Of a DNA stretch of 37,524 nucleotides, positions 8,456-16,666 are shown in pieces. The notes beneath the pieces are model-generated. The model saw only the letters and a list, made by a program, of their open reading frames with translations, was not told where the DNA came from and did no database searches. The DNA is from Omnitrophica WOR_2 bacterium RBG_13_41_10 (GTDB lineage: Bacteria; Omnitrophota; Gorgyraeia; Gygaellales; Profunditerraquicolaceae), in contig MHGH01000015.1 in assembly GCA_001805465.1 (NCBI GenBank), positions 20,709 through 58,232 on the forward strand. The letters are read 5' to 3'. The stretch's first letter is position 1; each line of letters starts with the position of its first letter. Made by a program: the position numbers and the translations under genes.

Positions 8456-10094
8456 GAGAACCGATATAAAAAAGATTTTAATCATTGGTTCAGGACCTAT
8501 TGTCATCAGCCAGGCCTGCGAATTTGACTATTCCGGAACTCAGGCCTGCAAGGTTTTAAAAGAGGAAGGATACAAGGTAATCTTAGCGAATTCCAATCCC
8601 GCCACCATTATGACTGATCCGGATATGGCAGATAAGACCTATGTTGAGCCTTTAACTGTAGAAACTTTAGAAAAAATTATTGCTAAGGAAAGGCCCGATG
8701 CATTGCTTCCTACCTTAGGCGGACAGACTGCTTTAAATCTTACCGTAGGCTTAGCTGGAAGAAACATACTAAAAAAATATAAAGTAGAGACCATTGGAGC
8801 AAATATTAAGGCCATAAAAAAAGGAGAAAATAGGCAGCTATTCAGAGATTCTATGAGAAAGATAGGCCTGGATTTACCTCGCAGCGTGCTCGCCTATAAT
8901 TTAAAAGCAGCAATGGAAGTAGTAAAAGATATTGGCTTTCCCGTAATTATTCGTCCCAGTTTTACTTTAGGAGGAACAGGCGCAAGTGTAGCCTATAATA
9001 TAGAGGAATTTAAAGGACTGGCCAAGCGAGGTCTGGAGTCTAGCATGATTAGCGAGATCCTTATTGAAGAATCGGTGATTGGCTGGAAGGAATTTGAATT
9101 AGAGGTGATGCGGGATGCCAAGGATAACGTAGTAATTATCTGCTCTATTGAAAATTTTGACCCCATGGGAATCCATACCGGAGATAGCATCACTGTGGCA
9201 CCTGTTCAGACATTGACCGATAAAGAATATCAGAAGATGCGGGATGCCGCGATAGCTTGTATCAGAGAAATCGGCGTAGAAACAGGTGGTTCTAATATCC
9301 AATTTGCTGTTCATCCTGATACCGGGAGAATGGTTATCATTGAAATGAATCCCAGAGTTTCTCGGAGTTCTGCATTGGCCTCTAAGGCAACGGGATTTCC
9401 TATTGCCAAGATTGCAGCAAAATTAGCCGTAGGTTATACTTTAGATGAAATTCCTAATGATATCACCAAAAAAACTCCAGCCTGTTTTGAGCCTACTATT
9501 GATTACTGTGTAGTAAAAATCCCCCGTTTTACTTTTGAAAAATTTCCTTCAACAGATCCGACATTAACCGTTTCCATGAAATCGGTAGGCGAGGTAATGG
9601 CTATTGGTCGGACCTTTAAAGAAGCGTTACAGAAGGCTTTGCGCTCTTTAGAAATTGGATTGAGCGGTTTAGAAGATTTAAAACATAAACCCTCTAGTGA
9701 TGAATTAAAAAATCATTTAAGAATCCCCAATGCCTCAAGGGTTATTTATATTAAGTATGCCCTCAAAGAAGGATGGAGCATCAAAGAGATTTATCAGATG
9801 ACCCGGATTGACCCTTGGTTTTTAGAAAACATTCGACAGATTATCGAATTGGAAGGACAGATAAAAACAAAATTAAAATTGAGCGATGAGAAAAGTTCGG
9901 TGGATTTACTTAAAAGAGCAAAAGAATTCGGCTTTTCAGATTTACAGCTCGCCCGTTTATTAAATCAAAGCGAAGACGTAATAAGAAAGTGGCGTATAGA
10001 ATTAGGGATAAGACCAGATTATAAACTGGTAGATACTTGTGCGGCAGAGTTTGAAGCATTTACGCCTTATTATTATTCTACATACGAACAGTAG
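8448..10094 (+). CDS. carB: Carbamoyl-phosphate synthase large subunit, N-terminal half only
   Basis: CarB makes carbamoyl phosphate from bicarbonate, ammonia and two ATP. Normal CarB has about 1070 residues in two homologous halves; this protein has 548. It contains the first ATP-grasp unit, which makes carboxyphosphate (GSGPIVISQACEFDYSG at the start, MNPRVSRSSALASKATG near 300), and the helical oligomerisation domain to about 548. It ends at AAEFEAFTPYYYSTYEQ, the linker just before the second ATP-grasp unit in full-length CarB. No remnant of the second half follows: purS starts 16 bases later with its own strong ribosome binding site. Separate CarB halves are known in Aquifex and some methanogens, so a partner gene elsewhere is likely. 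Without it the enzyme would lack the carbamate-phosphorylating site and the allosteric domain. Confidence 0.93.
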   Translation: MPKRTDIKKILIIGSGPIVISQACEFDYSGTQACKVLKEEGYKVILANSNPATIMTDPDMADKTYVEPLTVETLEKIIAKERPDALLPTLGGQTALNLTVGLAGRNILKKYKVETIGANIKAIKKGENRQLFRDSMRKIGLDLPRSVLAYNLKAAMEVVKDIGFPVIIRPSFTLGGTGASVAYNIEEFKGLAKRGLESSMISEILIEESVIGWKEFELEVMRDAKDNVVIICSIENFDPMGIHTGDSITVAPVQTLTDKEYQKMRDAAIACIREIGVETGGSNIQFAVHPDTGRMVIIEMNPRVSRSSALASKATGFPIAKIAAKLAVGYTLDEIPNDITKKTPACFEPTIDYCVVKIPRFTFEKFPSTDPTLTVSMKSVGEVMAIGRTFKEALQKALRSLEIGLSGLEDLKHKPSSDELKNHLRIPNASRVIYIKYALKEGWSIKEIYQMTRIDPWFLENIRQIIELEGQIKTKLKLSDEKSSVDLLKRAKEFGFSDLQLARLLNQSEDVIRKWRIELGIRPDYKLVDTCAAEFEAFTPYYYSTYEQ

Positions 10095-10109
10095 ATTTAG
10101 GAGGGATTT

Positions 10110-10358
10110 ATGTTAAAAGCAGAAATTAATATTACCTTAAAAAGAACTGTTGCTGACCCTCAAGGTTTGACTATTAAGCACGCCTTAGAATCATTGGGTT
10201 ATAAAGATTTAGGGGACGTGCGCATTGGAAAATTATTAGTTATTAAACTAAATTTGAAAGATAAAAAAAGGGCGGAACAGGAAATTGACCAGATGTGCAA
10301 GAAATTATTGGCAAATCCAATCATAGAAGATTACCGTTTTAAGATAGAAAAGGAATAA
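10110..10358 (+). CDS. purS: Phosphoribosylformylglycinamidine synthase subunit PurS
   Basis: Small 82-residue subunit that links PurQ and PurL in the three-part FGAM synthase and is thought to help pass ammonia between them. The N-terminus (KAEINITLKRTVADPQG) and the GLTIKHALESLGY segment are typical of the family. A strong TAGGAGGG precedes the ATG. Its stop codon abuts the purQ ATG. Its presence fits the short PurL found downstream, which needs PurS and PurQ. Confidence 0.95.
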   Translation: MLKAEINITLKRTVADPQGLTIKHALESLGYKDLGDVRIGKLLVIKLNLKDKKRAEQEIDQMCKKLLANPIIEDYRFKIEKE

Positions 10359-11063
10359 ATGAAATTTGGAGTCGTAGTCTTTCCCGGTTCTAATTGCGAT
10401 CAGGACTGTTTTTATGTAATCAAGGATGTTCTTAGGAAACCCGTTAAGTATATCTGGCACAAGGATACCAACCTTGATGGCCTTGACTGCATTATATTGC
10501 CAGGAGGATTCAGCTATGGAGATTACCTGCGTACAGGCTCAATAGCGAGGTTCTCTCCGGTGATGAAGCCTATTACCGAGTTTGCTAAGAATGGTGGTAC
10601 GGTAATCGGAATTTGTAATGGTTTTCAAATCCTTCTTGAGGCAGGGCTTCTGCCCGGTGTGATGTTAAGAAATAGAGATCTTAATTTTATCTGTAGGTAT
10701 GTTTATATCAAGACAGAAAATAATCGAACAAGATTTACTAATCTTTATAATGCAGGCCAGATTTTAAAAATACCTATCGCGCATAACGAAGGAAATTATT
10801 ATATTGATCCAGCAGGGTTAAAAGAACTAAGAGATAATAACCAGATAGTATTCCGTTATTGTTCTGCTACGGGAGAAGTTATCGACCAATACAATCCCAA
10901 TGGTGCATTAGATAATATCGCGGGTATCATTAACAGAAAAGGGAATGTTTTAGGCTTGATGCCGCATCCTGAACGCAGTGCCGAAAAAGAACTTGGTTCA
11001 GAAGACGGTTATTTTATATTTCAATCGATCATCAAATGGCTCAATAGGAAAAGAACATGGTGA
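10359..11063 (+). CDS. purQ: Phosphoribosylformylglycinamidine synthase glutaminase subunit PurQ
   Basis: Glutaminase part of FGAM synthase (fourth step of purine synthesis): it releases ammonia for PurL. At 234 residues it is a class I amidotransferase with the nucleophile Cys86 in GICNGFQ and His203/Glu205 in MPHPERS; PGGFSYGDYLR near residue 48 is the family signature. The ATG directly follows the purS stop, and the last 7 bases overlap purL, indicating coupled synthesis of the complex. Confidence 0.97.
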   Translation: MKFGVVVFPGSNCDQDCFYVIKDVLRKPVKYIWHKDTNLDGLDCIILPGGFSYGDYLRTGSIARFSPVMKPITEFAKNGGTVIGICNGFQILLEAGLLPGVMLRNRDLNFICRYVYIKTENNRTRFTNLYNAGQILKIPIAHNEGNYYIDPAGLKELRDNNQIVFRYCSATGEVIDQYNPNGALDNIAGIINRKGNVLGLMPHPERSAEKELGSEDGYFIFQSIIKWLNRKRTW

Positions 11064-13264
11064 AACCAGACGTATATCATTCGCTTGGTTTAAGCGATAA
11101 AGAATACCAGGATATCTTAAGGATTCTAAAGCGTAAGCCTACAAATACAGAGCTGGCGATGTTTTCAGTGGAGTGGTCTGAGCATTGTGGATACTTATGT
11201 TCCCGCAAATGGCTAAAACTTTTGCCCAAGACCGGCAAGTATAAGACGCTGATCGGAGAAGATTCTGGAGGGATTATTATTGATGACCTAGCTATAATCT
11301 TTAAGATGGAAAGTCACAATCATCCTTCGCAGATTGAACCGAAGCAAGGAGCGGCTACCGGAGTAGGCGGGATTATCAGGGATATATTTACCGCAGGTGC
11401 CCGGCCGATTGCCTCACTTAATTCGCTGCGTTTCGGCCCGCTTAGTCAGGCATATAATAAATATCTACTCAACGGTGTTGTTAACGGAATTCAGTTTTAT
11501 GGAAACTGTGTTGGCGTACCGACAGTGGGCGGTGAAATTTACTTTGATGAAAGTTATAGCGGAAATTGTTTGGTTAACGCGATGTGCATTGGTATCACCA
11601 AAAAAGAAAAATTAATCAGAGCGCGCGCATATGGTAGAGGTAATGCGATAATGTATGTTGGCTCAAGCACGGGACGGGACGGAATTGGCGGATGCAGTAT
11701 TCTTGCCTCCAATGAGTTTAAAGAGGGGCAAGATAAGAGGCCAACGGTGCAGATCGGAGATCCTTTTACAGAGAAGTGCTTAATCGAGGCGACCTTGGAA
11801 GCAATCAACACAGGCTATCTTGTGGGGATTAAGGATATGGGAGCCGCAGGCCTTACTTGTTGTACTAGCGAGATGGCATCTGCAGGTAATTCTGGAATGG
11901 ATGTAGAGTTAGGGGCTGTTCCCAGGCGAGAAGAGAATATGGAGCCTTGGGAGATTATGATGTCTGAGTCTCAAGAAAGGATGTTGGTTTGTGTTAAAAA
12001 AGGGAAAGAGGAGCAAATAAAGAAGATATTTTTGAAATGGGATCTTAATGCTTCTGTTGTCGGTAGGGTCACCGATGATGGATTAGTTACTATTAGAGAT
12101 AATGGTAAGATAGTGGCTAAGATTAATGCGCATGCTTTAACTAAGGCACCGATATATGATATGCCCTATAGCAAGCCAAGATATTTAAGAAAATTAAATA
12201 AACTTGAAGCTAGCAAAATTCCTGATGCAAAAGATCATAATAAGGTTTTGCTCAAACTTTTAGCTACGCCATCTATTGCTAATAAGGCCTGGGTATACCG
12301 GCAGTATGACCATATGGTGCAAACCAATACTGTAGTTTTGCCTGGTTCAGATGCGGCAGTATTAAGATTGAAAGGAACAGATAAGGGAATAGCTGCTACC
12401 ACTGATTGTAATAGCCGATATTGCTTTCTTAATCCTTACAGAGGCGCGCAGATTGCCGTAGCAGAAGCAGCCAGAAATCTGGTTTGTTCCGGAGCCCACC
12501 CAGCAGCAATTACAGATTGTCTTAATTTTGGAAACCCCAAGAAACCGGAAAGCTTTTGGCAGTTTAAAAATTGCCTGGAAGGTATCCGGGATGCCTGCAG
12601 GTCATTTAATATAGCCGTAGTAAGCGGAAATGTCTCTTTCTACAACGAAAGCCCAAAGTCCGCTATTAACCCCACTCCGGCGATAGGCATGATAGGTATC
12701 TTGAATGATATAAATAAAGCCTGTTCGCAAAATTTTAAGCACGAAGACGACGCTATTATTCTCTTAGGTTATTGTCGGCAAGATTTGGGCGCAACCGAGT
12801 ATTTGAAAGAAATCCATCATTTAACAAAAGGTGATGTTCCGCAATTAGACTTAAAATTAGAACAGGCGGTTCAAAAAACGGCCTTAGAAGCAATAGAGAA
12901 AGGTTTAGTCAATTCAGCCCATGATTGTTCTGAAGGAGGTTTAGCCGTGGCCCTGGCTGAATGTTGTATTTCCAATAAAGATAAAATGATCGGCGCCAAC
13001 ATCAATAAGCTAAATTATGACATGAGGCTAGATGCCTTACTTTTTGGCGAATCCCAATCCAGGATAATTCTTTCCTGCAATCAAGATTCCGCAGGAAAGT
13101 TAAGAAAAATTGCTTTGGAATTTAAAGCTCCATTTTATGTTATTGGTAAAACCGGCGGTAGAGTTTTAAGAATTTTAAATGACACAGAAGAGTTGATTTA
13201 TTTGTCTTTAGAAGATTTATATGAAAAGTGGGGCGGATCGTTACAGAAAAAGATTGAGGGGTAA
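11057..13264 (+). CDS. purL: Phosphoribosylformylglycinamidine synthase subunit PurL (short type)
   Basis: ATP-dependent synthetase that turns FGAR into FGAM with ammonia from PurQ. Its 735 residues mark it as the short PurL of Bacillus-type complexes, not the 1300-residue fused enzyme of E. coli. It shows the N-terminal WSEHC motif, the ESHNHPSQIEPKQGAATGVGG nucleotide/Mg region near residues 84-104 and the repeated synthetase folds with DCSEGGLAVALAE near 625. It overlaps purQ by 7 bases and is followed by a 69-base gap with two GC-rich hairpins before purF. Confidence 0.97.
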   Translation: MVKPDVYHSLGLSDKEYQDILRILKRKPTNTELAMFSVEWSEHCGYLCSRKWLKLLPKTGKYKTLIGEDSGGIIIDDLAIIFKMESHNHPSQIEPKQGAATGVGGIIRDIFTAGARPIASLNSLRFGPLSQAYNKYLLNGVVNGIQFYGNCVGVPTVGGEIYFDESYSGNCLVNAMCIGITKKEKLIRARAYGRGNAIMYVGSSTGRDGIGGCSILASNEFKEGQDKRPTVQIGDPFTEKCLIEATLEAINTGYLVGIKDMGAAGLTCCTSEMASAGNSGMDVELGAVPRREENMEPWEIMMSESQERMLVCVKKGKEEQIKKIFLKWDLNASVVGRVTDDGLVTIRDNGKIVAKINAHALTKAPIYDMPYSKPRYLRKLNKLEASKIPDAKDHNKVLLKLLATPSIANKAWVYRQYDHMVQTNTVVLPGSDAAVLRLKGTDKGIAATTDCNSRYCFLNPYRGAQIAVAEAARNLVCSGAHPAAITDCLNFGNPKKPESFWQFKNCLEGIRDACRSFNIAVVSGNVSFYNESPKSAINPTPAIGMIGILNDINKACSQNFKHEDDAIILLGYCRQDLGATEYLKEIHHLTKGDVPQLDLKLEQAVQKTALEAIEKGLVNSAHDCSEGGLAVALAECCISNKDKMIGANINKLNYDMRLDALLFGESQSRIILSCNQDSAGKLRKIALEFKAPFYVIGKTGGRVLRILNDTEELIYLSLEDLYEKWGGSLQKKIEG

Positions 13265-13268
13265 TATC

Positions 13269-13318
13269 TCCCGCCTCATTCGGCGGGATTTCGCTAAATG
13301 CCCTGCCTTCGGCAGGGC
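13269..13318. repeat. Two GC-rich hairpins between purL and purF
   Basis: First hairpin: TCCCGCC (13269-13275) with GGCGGGA (13282-13288) around a 6-base loop. Second hairpin: GCCCTGCC (13300-13307) with GGCAGGGC (13311-13318) around TTC, 8 bp perfect. Neither is followed by a T-run, so an intrinsic terminator is unlikely. They may protect mRNA ends, tune purF expression or be members of a dispersed palindrome family. Confidence 0.65.
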
Positions 13319-13333
13319 TTATAGAGGTGCTCA

Positions 13334-14713
13334 ATGTGCGGAATATTTGGGGTATATCCACATAAAGATGCAGCGCAGCTTGCCTGTTTAGGCCTTTATG
13401 CGCTTCAGCATAGAGGAGAAGAATCAAGCGGAATAATCACGCGCAATGGTAAGAAGGTATATTTACATAAAGCCTTGGGTTTGGTAAGCGACGTTTTCGA
13501 TGAAAAAATTATTCGCAGCCTTCGTGGTGAACTGGCAGTAGGACACCTGCGTTATTCTACTACCGGAAGCAGCAATATCAAAAATACCCAGCCCTTTTAC
13601 GTAAAATCAAAAATTGGCGATATCGCTATTGCGCACAACGGAAATCTTACTAATACCTTAAGTCTTCATCGGGAATTAGAGAATAAAGGTGCTTTATTCC
13701 AGACTACTATGGATTCAGAAATTATTGCTCATCTCTTGGCACACAGTCAAAATAAGGATTTTAAAGATGCGGTAATCTGGTCGCTCTCTAAATTAGAAGG
13801 GGCTTATTCTTTAGTTTTGATGCTTAATGATGTTCTGATTGGGGCAAGAGATACTCATGGCTTTCGGCCGCTATGTTTAGGCAAATTAGATGGGGCATAT
13901 GTATTGGCTAGCGAAACTTGCGCCTTAGATTTAATCGGTGCTCAATATTTAAGAGATGTTGAGCCCGGAGAAATTATATTTATAAAAAAAGACGGCCTTG
14001 AGTCATTGAAGCCTTTTGGAAAAACACCGCATGCCTTTTGTATTTTTGAATACATCTATTTTGCCAGGCCGGACAGTAATATTTTTGGCCATAATGTTTA
14101 TATGACACGCAAGAAACTGGGGGCGCAATTGGCAGCGGAGTTTCCCGCCGAGGCAGATTTAGTCATGCCCATTCCCGATTCGGGTACATATGCGGCCTTG
14201 GGCTTTTCTCAAAGCCTAAAGATTCCTTTTGAGTTCGGGATGATCCGTAATCACTATATTGGTAGAACTTTTATTCAGCCGAGTCAAGACCTACGTGACT
14301 TTCGGGTAAAAATAAAACTTAATCCCTTAAGAGATGTATTAAAAAAGAAAGATGTGATTTTGGTTGAGGATTCTATTGTGCGCGGTACTACCAGTAGGGC
14401 ACGCGTTAAGACCCTGCGTCAGGTAGGAGTAGATAAGATACACATGCGCGTCAGCTGTCCGCCGCTTAAATTCCCTTGTTTTTATGGGATAGATTTTCCT
14501 ACCAAGAAAGAACTCGTGGCCTCAAAACACGATATTGCCTGGATCCGCGATTTTATCGGCGCGGATAGCTTAGAATACTTAAGCCTGGAAGGGATGTTAA
14601 GCTCTATGCCTCTTCCTCAAGAAAATTTCTGTACTGCTTGCTTCACAGGCAAATACCCCATTAGTCACGCATGCCACCTCTCTAAAAACATTCTGGAAAA
14701 GTATAACCTATAA
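13334..14713 (+). CDS. purF: Amidophosphoribosyltransferase (Fe-S type)
   Basis: First committed step of purine synthesis: PRPP plus glutamine gives phosphoribosylamine. At 459 residues, the protein begins MCGIFGVYPH, so Cys2 is the class II glutaminase nucleophile after Met removal, with no propeptide. The phosphoribosyltransferase domain has the PRPP loop VILVEDSIVRGTT (341-353). Four cysteines, Cys236, Cys382, Cys433 and Cys436, match the 4Fe-4S ligands of the Bacillus subtilis enzyme, so this is the oxygen-sensitive Fe-S form. AGAGGTG precedes the ATG. It is the last gene of the purine block; no clear terminator follows. Confidence 0.97.
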   Translation: MCGIFGVYPHKDAAQLACLGLYALQHRGEESSGIITRNGKKVYLHKALGLVSDVFDEKIIRSLRGELAVGHLRYSTTGSSNIKNTQPFYVKSKIGDIAIAHNGNLTNTLSLHRELENKGALFQTTMDSEIIAHLLAHSQNKDFKDAVIWSLSKLEGAYSLVLMLNDVLIGARDTHGFRPLCLGKLDGAYVLASETCALDLIGAQYLRDVEPGEIIFIKKDGLESLKPFGKTPHAFCIFEYIYFARPDSNIFGHNVYMTRKKLGAQLAAEFPAEADLVMPIPDSGTYAALGFSQSLKIPFEFGMIRNHYIGRTFIQPSQDLRDFRVKIKLNPLRDVLKKKDVILVEDSIVRGTTSRARVKTLRQVGVDKIHMRVSCPPLKFPCFYGIDFPTKKELVASKHDIAWIRDFIGADSLEYLSLEGMLSSMPLPQENFCTACFTGKYPISHACHLSKNILEKYNL

Positions 14714-14751
14714 ATAATAACTTTCTTTTTCTCTCTAAATCCAAAATATTC

Positions 14752-14780
14752 TTGCCATAGCAAGGTATTACGTATATAAT
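14752..14780 (+). promoter_or_regulatory. Strong promoter for queH giving a leaderless transcript
   Basis: TTGCCA (14752-14757), an exact 17-base spacer and a perfect TATAAT (14775-14780). Only 7 bases separate the -10 box from the queH GTG at 14788, so transcription should start on or one base before the start codon. A direct repeat AAGGTATTAC lies in the spacer (14762-14771) and again in early queH (14803-14812). Confidence 0.75.
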
Positions 14781-14787
14781 TCCCTTT

Positions 14788-15342
14788 GTGAATAAGGTAA
14801 GTAAGGTATTACTTCATACCTGCTGTGCGCCTTGTCTAATTTATCCCTTAGAGCAACTAAAGGAAAAAGGTTTTAGAGTAACAGGGCTATTTTATAATCC
14901 GAATATTCATCCCTTTAGTGAATATAAAAACCGAAAGGAAGCAGTAGAAGATTTTAGCAAGGCCGGTAATATTGAAATAATTTATCCGGAATATAAGCCT
15001 GAAGAATTCTTCCAAGCGGTAAATTCAAAAGAGGCCAGCCTTGATAGATGTAATATTTGCTGGTCGCAACGCCTGGAAAAGACAGCTAGCTTAGCGAAAG
15101 AGAAGGGGTTTGATTTTTTCTCAACGACTTTATTAGTTAGCCCCTACCAAGACCAGGAATTATTAAAAAAAATAGGTACGGATATTTCTCAAGAAACGCA
15201 GGTCAGTTTTTATTATGAAGATTTCCGAGTGGGTTTTAAAAAGGCACACGATGAGGCAAAAGCTAAAGGAATATACTGTCAGAGATATTGCGGTTGTATT
15301 TATTCAGAGCTAGAGCGATGCAAGAAATCGGCAAAACATTAA
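14788..15342 (+). CDS. queH: Epoxyqueuosine reductase QueH
   Basis: Reduces epoxyqueuosine to queuosine in tRNA, the last step of queuosine synthesis; QueH is the cobalamin-independent alternative to QueG. The 184-residue protein has the family cysteines in order: Cys12, Cys13, Cys16 (HTCCAPC), Cys88 and Cys91 (DRCNIC), then Cys164, Cys168 and Cys170 (YCQRYCGC), the ligands of the Fe-S cluster and adjacent metal site. YNPNIHPFSEYKNR is also typical. The start is GTG at 14788: an in-frame stop lies at 14758 and no other start codon occurs between. No ribosome binding site is possible, because the promoter -10 box ends 7 bases upstream. It heads a group with queA and tgt. Confidence 0.95.
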   Translation: MNKVSKVLLHTCCAPCLIYPLEQLKEKGFRVTGLFYNPNIHPFSEYKNRKEAVEDFSKAGNIEIIYPEYKPEEFFQAVNSKEASLDRCNICWSQRLEKTASLAKEKGFDFFSTTLLVSPYQDQELLKKIGTDISQETQVSFYYEDFRVGFKKAHDEAKAKGIYCQRYCGCIYSELERCKKSAKH

Positions 15343-15533
15343 TAATTTTTGGCATAATCTTATTAGGGGTTGGATTATTCTTGACTTTTTTCCAGAGGAT
15401 TCCTTTTTTGGGAAAGCTGCCCGGGGATATCTTAATTCAAAAGAAAAATTTTAGCTTTTATTTTCCCATAATGACCTCTCTATTAGTAAGCATTATCCTT
15501 TCTTTAATTTTTTGGATATTTTCTCGCCGATGA
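15318..15533 (+). CDS. DUF2905 family small membrane protein
   Basis: A 71-residue protein with two predicted membrane segments (about residues 5-23 and 43-64) separated by a loop with RIPFLGKLPGDILIQKKNFSFYFP, the conserved DUF2905 signature. The family is common and often lies beside queuosine or Holliday-junction genes; its function is unknown. I chose the ATG at 15318, giving MQEIGKTLIIFG, because family members start this way. An upstream in-frame ATG at 15288 lies deep inside queH and adds a charged, unconserved stretch. It overlaps queH by 25 bases, and its stop TGA overlaps the next ATG. Confidence 0.88.
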   Translation: MQEIGKTLIIFGIILLGVGLFLTFFQRIPFLGKLPGDILIQKKNFSFYFPIMTSLLVSIILSLIFWIFSRR

Positions 15534-16666
15534 AAATAATTTTTAAATCGATAATAATTTTATTTGTTAGCATTATGTTTATGGTGGTTAGTTTATCCGC
15601 GCAAAACGATAAATATATCCGCGTGGCCATCATACAGGATATCGAGTCTCTGATTATTAAGATAAAAGGTTCCTATGAAATAACGGATTCCGCTAGCGGA
15701 AAAATCCTATACCGCAGTAAAAATTTAAAAAGTACTGTTACCAGCTATAAAAATGGCATACTTATAGCAGGCCTCACTTTAAATGCTGCCAAGATTTCAC
15801 TTAAAGCCAATGACCCCGAAGCTACCCTGGTAAATAATCGACGATTTAACGGGGATATACAGCTGATTAATAAAGAAAATGGGCATCTATTGGTTATAAA
15901 TTATGTGGAGTTAGAAGATTATGTTAAGGGTATCTTGTATCATGAGGTATCGCATTATTGGCCGATAGAGGCGCTAAAGGCCCAGGCAGTGGTGTGCCGC
16001 ACTTACGCTATTTATCAGATCAATGAGAATAAGGCAAAAGATTATGATCTAACAGCAGATATCTACTCTCAGGTTTATGGCGGAAAGACTTCAGAGCGTT
16101 ACCGCACCAACAAGGCAGTTGATGAGACTAAAAGGCAAGTGCTCGCCTATAAAGACAAAGTTTTTCCCGCCTACTTTCATGCTACTTGTGCAGGGCATAC
16201 CCAAGATGCCTCTTTGCTTTGGAATATAGATATCGCGCCTTTAAAAGGAGTATCTTGCGGATTTTGCAAAGAATCACCCCATTTTAAATGGCATAGTGTA
16301 TTATCGCTAAAAAAGATAAAAGATTCACTGTTAAAATCAGGGTATAGCGGATTTGAAAAAATAAAAGATATAGTAATATTAGCTAAAGATAACTCCAGCC
16401 GCATTACTTATTTAAAAATCATTACCGATAAAAAAGATATCAAAATATCCGCTAAGGATTTCAGGGAAATACTTAAACCCAATATTATCAAAAGTACCAA
16501 TTTCACTTTAACTATTGTAGGAGAGGATGCGGTTTTCCAAGGCCTAGGCTGGGGCCACGGCGTAGGCATGTGTCAATGGGGGGCTTATTTTATGGCAAAA
16601 AAAGGATATAATTACAGACAGATTCTAGAGTATTACTATCCGCTAAGTTATGTTAAAACTAACTGA
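15530..16666 (+). CDS. SpoIID/LytB-domain peptidoglycan enzyme, exported
   Basis: SpoIID-type proteins are lytic transglycosylases that cut denuded glycan strands. This 378-residue protein begins with a signal or anchor segment (residues 1-24, MKIIFKSIIILFVSIMFM) and carries the SpoIID domain from about residue 105. Glu139 in YHEVSHYWPIEALKAQAVVCRTYA aligns with the catalytic glutamate of SpoIID. Further signatures are ATCAGHTQDASLLW near 220 and GWGHGVGMCQWGA near 340. The ATG at 15530 overlaps the previous stop (ATGA). No other sporulation gene is nearby, and such proteins are widespread in non-sporulating bacteria with roles in wall remodelling. It overlaps queA by 17 bases. Confidence 0.9.
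   Translation: MKIIFKSIIILFVSIMFMVVSLSAQNDKYIRVAIIQDIESLIIKIKGSYEITDSASGKILYRSKNLKSTVTSYKNGILIAGLTLNAAKISLKANDPEATLVNNRRFNGDIQLINKENGHLLVINYVELEDYVKGILYHEVSHYWPIEALKAQAVVCRTYAIYQINENKAKDYDLTADIYSQVYGGKTSERYRTNKAVDETKRQVLAYKDKVFPAYFHATCAGHTQDASLLWNIDIAPLKGVSCGFCKESPHFKWHSVLSLKKIKDSLLKSGYSGFEKIKDIVILAKDNSSRITYLKIITDKKDIKISAKDFREILKPNIIKSTNFTLTIVGEDAVFQGLGWGHGVGMCQWGAYFMAKKGYNYRQILEYYYPLSYVKTN

Noticed and set aside
10080..10110. Frameshift or sequencing error truncating carB
   Set aside because: The stop falls at the natural domain boundary, no second-half CarB sequence is found in any frame downstream, and purS starts 16 bases later with its own strong ribosome binding site.
14714..14750. Terminator after purF
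   Set aside because: The stretch is pyrimidine-rich but holds no stem followed by a T-run. Only a 5-bp CTTGC/GCAAG stem overlaps the -35 box of the next promoter.
15288..15317. Longer DUF2905 protein starting at 15288
   Set aside because: Adds MRLYLFRARA, read from the queH C-terminal coding region in another frame; family members begin at the MQEIGK position.
15530..16666. Evidence for sporulation
   Set aside because: SpoIID-domain proteins are widespread in non-sporulating bacteria and no other sporulation gene is present.
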